Assembly (NCBI GenBank): GCA_963665265.2
Contig: OY762224.2
Span: 2,418,001-2,482,000, forward strand
DNA length: 64,000 nt
Direction: 5' to 3'
From: CAXXHQ01 sp963665265
Lineage (GTDB): Bacteria > Planctomycetota > Planctomycetia > Pirellulales > Thermoguttaceae
How positions within the stretch are numbered: the first letter of the stretch is position 1; each line of letters begins with the position of its first letter. This document shows positions 18,753 to 27,207 of this stretch, piece by piece. The notes under the pieces are model-generated. The model worked only from the letters and a program-made list of their open reading frames with translations. It searched no databases and had not been told where the DNA came from. Both the position numbers and the translations under genes were made by a program.

Positions 18753-21506
18753 TTATTTCGCACGACGACGAACCGCAAAAAAAGCGGAAACGACGGCGGC
18801 GAACAGCATTACGCAAGTTGCGGGTTCCGGGACGACGGAAATCGTTCCGTTCAAATATAGTTTGCTCGTATCCCATTCAAGGCCGCCGGCAAGCGTCGGC
18901 AATAGGACGCTCGAAAAACTTCCGCTGACGCTCGTGAAATCCAATATGTCGAAACTGGCTCCGACTTGAGGCGTAAAACCGTCGGCCATGGCGACGATTA
19001 ACCGGCTCCCCGTTTCAAACGTAATCGTTCCGGAGCTTTTAAGCACGTCATACGAGACTCCCGCGTCAAGCCCCGACAGTTCAATGTCAAGTTGAGAGCC
19101 GGAAGCGAACGTAACGTCGCCCAAAACGAGCTTGCCGGCGCTTTCGCCGGGCTGAACGGCGCCAAGCACGCGAACGGCCCCCGCGACTTGGCCGTTTCCT
19201 TTGAGAATCTGGTTAGCCGCGATCGCAAAATCGCTTTGCGACGAGACGTCAAAAAGCCCCGCCGTTTGCACGTCAATGACGGAACTCGAAATGATCGAGC
19301 CGCTAACGCCTAACGCAAGCGTGCCTCCGCTAATCGTCGTTGCGCCCGTATAGGCGCAGGATCCGTTCAAAGTAAGGGATCCGAGACCGCTCTTCGTCAA
19401 ACCGCCGTCCGCGCCCGAGCCGACGCCGGTCAAAAGCGATTGGCCGACGGTGACGTTATAGCCGTTCGTGTCGAACTTCGCGCCGCCGGCTTGGACGTAT
19501 GCGCCGTCGAGCCCCGAGAGGAACGACGTGGTCGAGCTTTTCGCCTTGAGCGTGCCGCCGTTAAAATTCAATTTGGACGTTCCGCCGCCGTCCGCGATCG
19601 ACGCGGTTTGCAGCGTCCCGCCGTCGAGGTTCAACGTGCCGGCTGCGGTAGAACTATTCGAGAGGCCGACGGCAACTGCGTCAACCAAACCCGAGCCTGA
19701 AACGGTGAGCGTACCAGTTCCCGACTCGCCGACGATGATGCGGGCGTTTGTGTTCGATTGCGTGAGAGTTCCGCCGCTAATGTTGTAATACCCGGCGCTC
19801 TTTCCATACCGTCCGATCGAAAGATATTGCCCTGCGACGAATTCGCCACCGGTCTGGTTGACGGTCCCCGTCCCAGTTCCGCCGACGAAGACGTTACATG
19901 AGCCGGACGTGAATTTTCCGCCCGAAATATTGTAAGTTCCCACGCCGACGCCGGTGCCGGTGGCCGTGTTACGACCGCCGATGATTACTTCTGTGCTTCC
20001 GGTAACTGCCATCGTTCCGCCCGATTGCGTAACGACGCCGACGGCATTGCCGCTCGAATAGCCGTTGCTATATCCGGAACCGATGAAAAATTGGGAAGCG
20101 GTGACGGAACCGCCTTCGATAATGAGTGAACCGCTGGAGCCGAGAATGTCGGCGATATTTAAGTCATTATTCACCGTGAACGAACCGTTTTGAATACGAT
20201 AGGTTCCCGTGCCGTAGCGGCCGATCGATACGTAATAATTCGCCGTGACCGAGGAGCTGCCGGCTTGCGTGATCGTGCCGCAACCCAATGCGTTGCTGCC
20301 CAGGAAGATGCTTCCGGATACCACGACCTTGGCCGTTCCGTTAATGGTCAATGCGCCGGAGCCGGTCTGACCGACATAGAGGTTCGCAAACGTGCCGGAG
20401 GGGCTTTTACTCATCACGACCGAATTTCCGAGCTGAATCACCGGCGTCTGCCCGGCGCCAGGCGTCGCTCCGCCGAACCAATTCGAGGCGGTCGCAAAAT
20501 CGGCGTTCGCCGCCGTTCCAGTGAATTCGATTTCCACCGTCGTCGAAGCGGAAGAGGTGATCAACGCCTCAACAGTGGAATAGGTCGCCGTCCCGACGGT
20601 CGCATGACGAGCGTAAGCCGGCGTCGCGACAGTCGAGGTCGAATCCTTCCACGTCGTCATTCCGTCGCTGGAACTCCAAGCGCAAATGCCGCCGGAGGAG
20701 TAGCGATCGACGAAAGTAACCCATTTGTCGCCGACTTTGACAGTCGTGGCTCCTTCGGCGTCATAGCCGGAGATTGTCGTAACGGCGGAAGTTCCGGTCG
20801 TGGAGTAAGTTCCCAGAACGGTCGTGCCGCCCGCCGTCATATAGACGTATTTGTATCCGTTTCTTTCGTCCTTCAGCATCATCACATATTTTGAACCGTT
20901 CCACACGATATCCGCGTCAATCGTAGTGTATCCGGGATTGTATAGAACTTGCGGCGATGAATACGATTTGAAGTCGGTCGTCGTCGTATAGTAGATGCTC
21001 TTATCGCCGCCGGAAATGTTCGACGACCAATAGACGACGTAGTTTTTGTTCGAAGAGTCGTAAATAATTTCCGGGGCCCAAGTGACGCTCGCGCCAAAGA
21101 CGGAAGACATAATATTGACGGCCGAAGTCGTCGTCCAGTGCAGTAGGTCCGTCGATTCGGAATATCCGAACGAAGTCGTGCTCCAACCGGTCGTATAGAC
21201 CATCCGATAGACGCCGTCTTGGCAAAAATAGACGCTCGGATCCCGCATAAAAGAACTATTGATTGTGTCTTTGACGTACCCTGCGCCGCCGTTCAACTCG
21301 TGATAGCTTAGGCCGTCCAGCGAGTAGGCCAATTTCAAACCGCTGGCGCCGTTGTTGTCGCTACCGCTTGTCGTGTTGCTGAAGTAGGACATCATGTAAA
21401 TCGAGTTCGACGCGGCGGACGCAACATGAGGCCCGAAAAAGCAAAATGCCAAGCACGCCAGAAAACAACAAGAACGAATCCAATAAGACCGGGAAGATAA
21501 GCTCAT
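18753..21506 (-). CDS. Secreted GH43-like protein with beta-repeats and PEP-CTERM anchor, paralogue B (distinct C-terminal part)
   Basis: 917 residues; signal peptide about 1-32. The propeller triad candidates are Asp89 (MRDP), Asp197 (TIDADI) and Glu251 (DAEGA; the Pro after the Glu-Gly found in paralogues A and D is Ala). The repeat region matches the other copies up to about residue 690. The stretch that follows differs from A, C and D: it has an autotransporter-type sequence with IAANQILKGNGQVAG and LGAVQPGESAGKL, then FDILDFTSVSGSF, before the anchor VPEPATCVMLFAA...RRRAK. The first 18 residues (MSLSSRSYWIRSCCFLA...) and the upstream DNA match paralogue C almost exactly. Confidence 0.9.
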   Translation of the reverse strand: MSLSSRSYWIRSCCFLACLAFCFFGPHVASAASNSIYMMSYFSNTTSGSDNNGASGLKLAYSLDGLSYHELNGGAGYVKDTINSSFMRDPSVYFCQDGVYRMVYTTGWSTTSFGYSESTDLLHWTTTSAVNIMSSVFGASVTWAPEIIYDSSNKNYVVYWSSNISGGDKSIYYTTTTDFKSYSSPQVLYNPGYTTIDADIVWNGSKYVMMLKDERNGYKYVYMTAGGTTVLGTYSTTGTSAVTTISGYDAEGATTVKVGDKWVTFVDRYSSGGICAWSSSDGMTTWKDSTSTVATPAYARHATVGTATYSTVEALITSSASTTVEIEFTGTAANADFATASNWFGGATPGAGQTPVIQLGNSVVMSKSPSGTFANLYVGQTGSGALTINGTAKVVVSGSIFLGSNALGCGTITQAGSSSVTANYYVSIGRYGTGTYRIQNGSFTVNNDLNIADILGSSGSLIIEGGSVTASQFFIGSGYSNGYSSGNAVGVVTQSGGTMAVTGSTEVIIGGRNTATGTGVGVGTYNISGGKFTSGSCNVFVGGTGTGTVNQTGGEFVAGQYLSIGRYGKSAGYYNISGGTLTQSNTNARIIVGESGTGTLTVSGSGLVDAVAVGLSNSSTAAGTLNLDGGTLQTASIADGGGTSKLNFNGGTLKAKSSTTSFLSGLDGAYVQAGGAKFDTNGYNVTVGQSLLTGVGSGADGGLTKSGLGSLTLNGSCAYTGATTISGGTLALGVSGSIISSSVIDVQTAGLFDVSSQSDFAIAANQILKGNGQVAGAVRVLGAVQPGESAGKLVLGDVTFASGSQLDIELSGLDAGVSYDVLKSSGTITFETGSRLIVAMADGFTPQVGASFDILDFTSVSGSFSSVLLPTLAGGLEWDTSKLYLNGTISVVPEPATCVMLFAAVVSAFFAVRRRAK

Positions 21507-21597
21507 CTCTCGTCAACTCCAAAGTAAAATCGTAAGTGTCCGAAGTGGTCTCAGTAATAGTTTTTAATCGCGCAGATTTCTTTTTCGTGATAAGTCT

Positions 21598-24045
21598 TTA
21601 CCGTCGTCGAAAAGGGTAAATTCCGAACGCGGCGACTGCGGTGATGAGTAACAATAGAGTCGCGGGTTCAGGAACGGCCTCGGCCGAAGACGTAGCTGCG
21701 GAAACCGTGGCGCCGATGATCAGCGTGTCGGCGACCAATGTGCCGACGGTCACCACGGCGTTCGTTCCGAGCGCCAACGTTCCGGAAGCTCCCACGACCG
21801 AGCTAAGCGTGCACGTTCCGGCAACGGTGATTTGCCCGGCGTTGATTTGCGTGGCTCCGGTATATGCCAAATTGCCGGTCAGGGTCAACGTGCCGGAGCC
21901 GCTCTTCGTCAAGCCTCCGTCCGAGCCCGTGCCGACGCCGGTCAAAAGCGATTGAGCGACGGTGACGTTATAGCCGTTCGTGTCGAACTTCGCGCCGCCG
22001 GCTTGGACGTAGGCTCCGTCGAGTCCGGAGAGGAACGACGTCGTCGAGCTTTTCGCCTTGAGCGTCCCGCCGTTGAAATTCAACTTCGTCGTCCCGCCGC
22101 CGTCCGTGATCGACGTGGTTTGCAGCGTCCCGCCGTCGAGGTTCAACGTGCCGGTCGCGGTAGAGCTATTTGAAAGGCGAACGCCCCCCGCCGCGTCAAC
22201 CAAACCGGAGCCCGAAACGGTAAGCGTGCCCGCCCCCGAGCCGCCGACGGTCAATCGGTAGCTTGTGCTCGATTGAGAGAGAGTTCCGCCGCTGATGGCG
22301 TAGGTTCCCGTACTCGTCGAGTAACGCCCGATGACCAAGGCTTGCTTCGCGTTAAACGTTCCGCCCGATTGATTGACCGTGCCTGTGCCGTAGCCGCCGA
22401 CGAACACGCCGCAAGAGCCGGGATTAAACACGCCGCCGGAGATGTTATACGTTCCCACGCCGCATCCCGAGCCGGTGGCCGTGTTACGACCGCCGATAAT
22501 GACGTCCGCGCTCCCCGAAACGGCCATCGTTCCGCCCGATTGAGAGACGACCCCAATGGCGTTGCCACTCGAATAACCGTTGCTATACCCGGAGCCGACG
22601 AAGAATTGAGAAGCAGTGATCGTACCGCCTTCGATGATCAAAGAACCGTTAGAACCGAGAATGTCGCCGATGTTGAAATCATACGTGATGACGGTGAACG
22701 AACCGCCTTGCATGCGGTATGTGCCGGTACCGTATCGGCCAACGGAAACGTAATAATTCGCCGTGACCGACGAACTGCCGGTTTGAGTGATAGTTCCGCA
22801 GCCCAATGCGTTGCTGCCCAGGAAGATGTTTCCGGAAACGACGACCTTGGCCGTTCCGTTAATGGTCAACGCGCCAGAGCCTGTTTGCCCGACGTAAAGG
22901 TTAACGAACGTTCCAGAGGGGCTTTTACTCATAACGGCGGAATTTCCGAGTTGGATCACCGGCGTTTGGCCGGCGCCAGGCGTGGCTCCGCCGTACCAAT
23001 TCGTACCCGTCGCAAAATCGGCATTGAGGGACGTGCCGACGAATTCGATTTCTTTCGTTGCGGTCGCTGATGCGCTAATGACATTGGCGACAGTATCATA
23101 GCCGGCCGTTCCGACCGTAACGTGTCGGGCGAGAGAGGGGACCGTAGTGATCGCTTCGGTGGCTTCCTGCCATGTCGCCATGTTGTCGTAGGAGACTCTG
23201 GTACGAATTCCGCCAGAGGAATACTTGTCGTTAAAACAATACCAGACGTTCCCAATTTTTATCGTCGCCGCGCCTTCAGTTCCGGAATTCACGGCAGTTA
23301 CTGCCGTGATTCCGGTTGTAGAGTAGCTCCCTGTGATGCTTGTGCCCCCATTAGTCATATAGATGTACTTTTTGCCGTCACGTTCATCCTTACAGAGCAT
23401 GACGTAGTGGTCGTTGTTCCAAACGATGTTCGCGTCGATGGTCGTGTAACCGGGACTATAAAGAACTTGCGGCGTCGAATACGTGCTAATATCCGCAGGA
23501 TTCGTGGTCGTCGAATAGTAGATGCTCTTATCGCCGCCGGAAATGTTCGACGACCAATACATTACGTAGTTTTTGTTAATCGAATCGTAGATCATTTCCG
23601 GTGCCCAAGTGACGCTGGTATTCGCCACCGATCCCATAATGTTTAACCCAACCGTCGGCGTCCAATTCAGTAAATCAGTCGATTCGGAATAGCCAATTTT
23701 AGTTCCGGTCCAATCGGTCGTGTAAATCAGGCGATAAACGCCGTCAGGACCGAGGGATACGCTCGGATCACGCATACAAGAACTCTGAAACGTACATAAG
23801 CCTGTCGTATCTCGAACGTAACCTCCGCCGCCGCCAAGAGCGTGATAACTTATGCCGTCCAATGAATAAGCTAAGTGCAGCCCGTCCGATCCGTGAATGT
23901 CGGTATTGCTGCTATTGTTCGCAAAATACGACATAAGATATACAGAATCGGCGGCAAGAGCGGCGTTCGTTTCGATGAAGCAGAATGCCGAAAACGCCAG
24001 AAAACAACAAGAGCGAATCCAATAAGACCGGGAAGATAAGCTCAT
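21598..24045 (-). CDS. Secreted GH43-like protein with beta-repeats and PEP-CTERM anchor, paralogue C
   Basis: 815 residues; signal peptide about 1-32, nearly the same as in paralogue B. Triad candidates are Asp93 (CMRDP), Asp204 (TIDANI) and Glu257 (GTEGA). It carries an insertion before the first Asp (TTGLCTFQSSC) not seen in the others. The repeat domain and C-terminal strand (TQINAGQITVAGTCTLSS) are almost identical to paralogue A; their DNA is collinear without indels for at least about 850 bases (offset 5428). The anchor is VPEPATLLLLITAVAAFGIYPFRRR. Like its neighbours it should be exported, folded outside the inner membrane and anchored or released at the surface. Confidence 0.9.
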   Translation of the reverse strand: MSLSSRSYWIRSCCFLAFSAFCFIETNAALAADSVYLMSYFANNSSNTDIHGSDGLHLAYSLDGISYHALGGGGGYVRDTTGLCTFQSSCMRDPSVSLGPDGVYRLIYTTDWTGTKIGYSESTDLLNWTPTVGLNIMGSVANTSVTWAPEMIYDSINKNYVMYWSSNISGGDKSIYYSTTTNPADISTYSTPQVLYSPGYTTIDANIVWNNDHYVMLCKDERDGKKYIYMTNGGTSITGSYSTTGITAVTAVNSGTEGAATIKIGNVWYCFNDKYSSGGIRTRVSYDNMATWQEATEAITTVPSLARHVTVGTAGYDTVANVISASATATKEIEFVGTSLNADFATGTNWYGGATPGAGQTPVIQLGNSAVMSKSPSGTFVNLYVGQTGSGALTINGTAKVVVSGNIFLGSNALGCGTITQTGSSSVTANYYVSVGRYGTGTYRMQGGSFTVITYDFNIGDILGSNGSLIIEGGTITASQFFVGSGYSNGYSSGNAIGVVSQSGGTMAVSGSADVIIGGRNTATGSGCGVGTYNISGGVFNPGSCGVFVGGYGTGTVNQSGGTFNAKQALVIGRYSTSTGTYAISGGTLSQSSTSYRLTVGGSGAGTLTVSGSGLVDAAGGVRLSNSSTATGTLNLDGGTLQTTSITDGGGTTKLNFNGGTLKAKSSTTSFLSGLDGAYVQAGGAKFDTNGYNVTVAQSLLTGVGTGSDGGLTKSGSGTLTLTGNLAYTGATQINAGQITVAGTCTLSSVVGASGTLALGTNAVVTVGTLVADTLIIGATVSAATSSAEAVPEPATLLLLITAVAAFGIYPFRRR

Positions 24046-24136
24046 ATCTCGTCAACTCCAAAGTACAACTGTAAGGTTGCGTAGTAGTCACGGTAATAGT
24101 TTTACGATCGCATATAACATTTTTTAGATATGTCTC

Positions 24137-26554
24137 CTATCGTCGTCGAAAACGGTAGGCGCCGCACACGGCGACCGCTAACAGCACAATAATAGTCGCG
24201 GGCTCAGGAACGGCCTCGGCCGAAGACGTAGCTGCGGAAACCGTGGCGCCGATGATCAGCGAGTCGGCGACCAGCGTGCCGACCGTCACCACGGCGTTAG
24301 TTCCAAGAGCCAACGTTCCGGAAGCTCCCACGACCGAGCTAAACGTGCACGTTCCGGCGACGGTAATTTGCCCGGCGTTGATTTGCGTCGCGCCGGTATA
24401 GGTCAAATTGCCGGTGAGGGTCAACGTGCCTGAGCCGCTCTTCGTCAAACCGCCGTCCACGCCCGAGCCGACGCCGGTCAAAAGCGATTGGCCGACGGTG
24501 ACGTTATAGCCGTTCGTGTCGAACTTCGCGCCGCCCGCTTGGACGTATGCGCCGTCAAGTCCGGAGAGGAACGACGTCGTCGAGCTTTTGGCCTTGAGCG
24601 TCCCGCCGTTGAAATTCAATTTGGACGTTCCGCCGCCGTCCGTGATCGACGTAGTTTGCAGCGTCCCGCCGTCGAGATTAAGCGTGCCGGTCGAAGCCGA
24701 GCTATTCGAAAGGCGAACGCCCCCCGCCGCGTCAACTAAACCGGAGCCGGAAACTGTAAGCGTGCCCGCCCCCGAGCCGCCGACGGTCAATCGATAGCTT
24801 GTGCTCGATTGCGAGAGCGTCCCGCCGCAGATGGCGTAGGTTCCCGTGCTCATCGAGTAACGGCCGATGACGAGGGCTTGTTTGGCGTTAAACGTTCCGC
24901 CCGATTGATTAACCGTTCCCGTGCCGTAGCCGCCGACGAACACGCCGCAAGAGCCGGGATTAAACACGCCGCCCGAAATATTGTACGTTCCCACGCCGCA
25001 TCCCGAGCCGGTCGCCGTATTACGACCGCCGATAATGACGTCAGCGCTCCCCGAAACGGCCATCGTTCCGCCGGATTGCATGACCGCGCCTACGGCGTCG
25101 CCATCGGTCCAACCGTTTGCATATCCAGAACCGACATAGAATTGGGAAGCGGTGACGGAACCGCCTTCGACAACAAGCGAACCGTTGGAGCCGAGAATGT
25201 CGCCGATATTGAAATCGTTGTTGATTACGTTGAAAGAACCGCTTTGAATACGATAAGTTCCCGTGCCGTAGCGGCCGATTGAAACGTAATAATTCGCCGT
25301 GACCGAGGAGCTCCCGGCCTGCGTAATAGTTCCGCACCCCAATGCGTTGCTGCCTAGAAAGATGTTTCCGGAAACGACGACTTTCGCGGTTCCGTTAATG
25401 GTCAACGCGCCGGAGCCGGTTTGGCCGACATAGAGATTCGAGAACGTGCCGGAAGGGCTTTTGCTCATCACGACCGTTCGCCCAAGCTGAATGACGGGTG
25501 TTTGACTTCCGGTCGGCGTGAGGCCGCCGAACCAGTTCGAGGCAGTCGAGAAATCCGCGTTCGCCGCCGTGCCGGTGAATTCAATCTCTGGCATCGTATA
25601 AGTCGTCCCAACTGCAAGCGCTTGAGCAACCGACGACGTCGTCGTAAAGACGTTGCCATGCCTCGTTCCTGAGGGAAACGAAACGCTCATCGTTGCATCC
25701 GTAAAAGTTTGCAAACCGTCAGTTGAAATCAACGCGCTATAAATGCCGTCATTGTAGCGATCGTTATATACGATCCACGTTCCGTTGATGTTAATAGCGG
25801 AAGGGCCCTCCGATGCCTTGCCCGAGGTAAGTTGCGTTTGGCTAGTCGAATAGCCGCTGTAGAGGTTTGTACCTCCGACCGACAACGATGTGGATGTTTT
25901 ATAACCGGCGAGGAACATTTCGTAGGTGTCGCCCACTTTCACAATGTCGCCGTCGAGGGCGTGATCCAATGTTCCATTGAATAGAATCGTCGGCGTGCTA
26001 AAGGTTTTAAAATCTTTGGTCGTGCTGTAATACATGTCCAATTGGCCGGTCGTTCCAACGCGAGTTGACCAATAGAGCATGTACTGGGATTTCTCGGAAT
26101 CGTAATAGATTTGCGGCGCCCAACGTTCTTCCCCGTTGGTAATGGGAAGAGTGATCGACGTGGGCGTGGACCAATGCAGAAGGTCGGTCGATTCACTGTA
26201 GCCAATCGTGCTGCATATCGTCGTCCCCCAAGCTCCGCCGCGACCGGTCGTGTATACCAGTCGATAAATGCCGTCCGCACAATAGGTTACATACGGATCA
26301 CGCATGACTGGCGTGGATTGCGTATCTTTAACGATTCCGGCATTATTGTTGACGGCATGGTAGCTTAGCCCATCTAACGAATAAGCCAAATGCAAACCGT
26401 CGGCGCCGTCCGTTGTCGTTCCGGAGAAATACGAAAACATGTAGACGGTGGAGTCGGTGCAGAACCCGACATTTGAGAGAGCGCAAAAGAGAACAAGAAA
26501 AGATAACGTTATGCTCGCGCAAAATGCGCCAGCACGTAGCCAACCAAACTGCAT
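24137..26554 (-). CDS. Secreted GH43-like protein with beta-repeats and PEP-CTERM anchor, paralogue D (first of the array)
   Basis: 805 residues from ATG 26554, with GAGGT eight bases upstream. Signal peptide about 1-33. The propeller is the most divergent of the four: Asp86 (MRDP), Asp201 (ALDGDI) and Glu249 (SEGP) are the triad candidates, but loops between blades differ (ITLPITNGEERWAPQ). The repeat domain again matches A and C, collinear at offset 2536 from C. Anchor VPEPATIIVLLAVAVCGAYRFRRR. As the first gene in transcription order it probably carries the array promoter in the 650-base region upstream; I see no clear consensus there. Divergent substrate loops suggest a different glycan target. 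Confidence 0.9.
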   Translation of the reverse strand: MQFGWLRAGAFCASITLSFLVLFCALSNVGFCTDSTVYMFSYFSGTTTDGADGLHLAYSLDGLSYHAVNNNAGIVKDTQSTPVMRDPYVTYCADGIYRLVYTTGRGGAWGTTICSTIGYSESTDLLHWSTPTSITLPITNGEERWAPQIYYDSEKSQYMLYWSTRVGTTGQLDMYYSTTKDFKTFSTPTILFNGTLDHALDGDIVKVGDTYEMFLAGYKTSTSLSVGGTNLYSGYSTSQTQLTSGKASEGPSAININGTWIVYNDRYNDGIYSALISTDGLQTFTDATMSVSFPSGTRHGNVFTTTSSVAQALAVGTTYTMPEIEFTGTAANADFSTASNWFGGLTPTGSQTPVIQLGRTVVMSKSPSGTFSNLYVGQTGSGALTINGTAKVVVSGNIFLGSNALGCGTITQAGSSSVTANYYVSIGRYGTGTYRIQSGSFNVINNDFNIGDILGSNGSLVVEGGSVTASQFYVGSGYANGWTDGDAVGAVMQSGGTMAVSGSADVIIGGRNTATGSGCGVGTYNISGGVFNPGSCGVFVGGYGTGTVNQSGGTFNAKQALVIGRYSMSTGTYAICGGTLSQSSTSYRLTVGGSGAGTLTVSGSGLVDAAGGVRLSNSSASTGTLNLDGGTLQTTSITDGGGTSKLNFNGGTLKAKSSTTSFLSGLDGAYVQAGGAKFDTNGYNVTVGQSLLTGVGSGVDGGLTKSGSGTLTLTGNLTYTGATQINAGQITVAGTCTFSSVVGASGTLALGTNAVVTVGTLVADSLIIGATVSAATSSAEAVPEPATIIVLLAVAVCGAYRFRRR

Positions 26555-26812
26555 AGTACTAACCTCAGATGAGAAATTAGGAAGCTTGCCCTTCCCCCCT
26601 CATTTTAGTAATAAAACAGCTCTATGTCGCTAACAAAATCCCGCAATAATCCTTAGAATCTGCGCAGAACGCCGTATTTGACGTTCTTTTTGAATCAAGA
26701 AGATTTCGAATGAGCCTGAATTTGACAAGGCTTGTAGATAGAACTTGTGATCGCAACAAATGCTAACGGATTAAATTGCTCTAGCCCAGGTGGCGGACTT
26801 TCGACGGTAAAG

Positions 26813-26832
26813 TGTCCCGACGATTCGGGACA
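26813..26832. repeat. Inverted repeat TGTCCCG-N6-CGGGACA, possible activator site
   Basis: Perfect 7-bp arms, about 240 bases upstream of the sigma-54 promoter, with no T run. The location fits an enhancer for a sigma-54 activator or a palindromic operator; this is inference. Confidence 0.4.
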
Positions 26833-27055
26833 TTTGAGTTATCTAGTTGGTTCTTTTCACCGCACTTTACCGGATGATATTTCAACAAATCTCTTTCACA
26901 GAATTAGTGTTTCAACATGCTTTCAGGTCTTGGTATGCGGTCTGCCATAATGGCACCATTCAGGCGGGAGGACTTGTTTAAAGTTGGGTGGAAAAAATCG
27001 AAACAGTTTTGTAAGTTATTGATATGTAATATCTTACGTGAACTCGATTGAATCC

Positions 27056-27071
27056 TTGGCACGGGGTTTGC
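27056..27071 (+). promoter_or_regulatory. Sigma-54 (-24/-12) promoter upstream of groEL1
   Basis: TTGGCACGGGGTTTGC has the invariant GG, ten bases, GC, and matches TGGCACG-N4-TTGC exactly. The start would fall near 27083, giving a leader of about 125 bases before the GTG of groEL1. Confidence 0.7.
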
Positions 27072-27207
27072 GTTAATAAACCGAGGAACGCAATCGCCTG
27101 CCATTTGCGGCCGATTGAGGTCTAGGAATGTTTTCGCCGACTTGGCGATCATCGATAACTTTTAGCAAAAAACGTATTTGTACACCGTCTATTGGAGGGA
27201 TACCGCT

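Larger units (their letters stand above)
26555..27207. other. Divergent regulatory region between the PEP-CTERM array and groEL1
   Basis: About 650 bases, AT-richer than its surroundings and with no supportable gene. It contains a 7-bp-stem inverted repeat (26813-26832) and a sigma-54-type promoter (27056-27071). No CIRCE repeat (TTAGCACTC-N9-GAGTGCTAA) is present. Confidence 0.7.

Noticed and set aside
26555..27207. CIRCE/HrcA operator upstream of groEL1
   Set aside because: I searched by eye for TTAGCACTC-N9-GAGTGCTAA and found no match in the region.
27178..27207. Upstream TTG start of groEL1
   Set aside because: It would put non-conserved residues in front; the GTG at 27208 has a strong GGAGGGA site.
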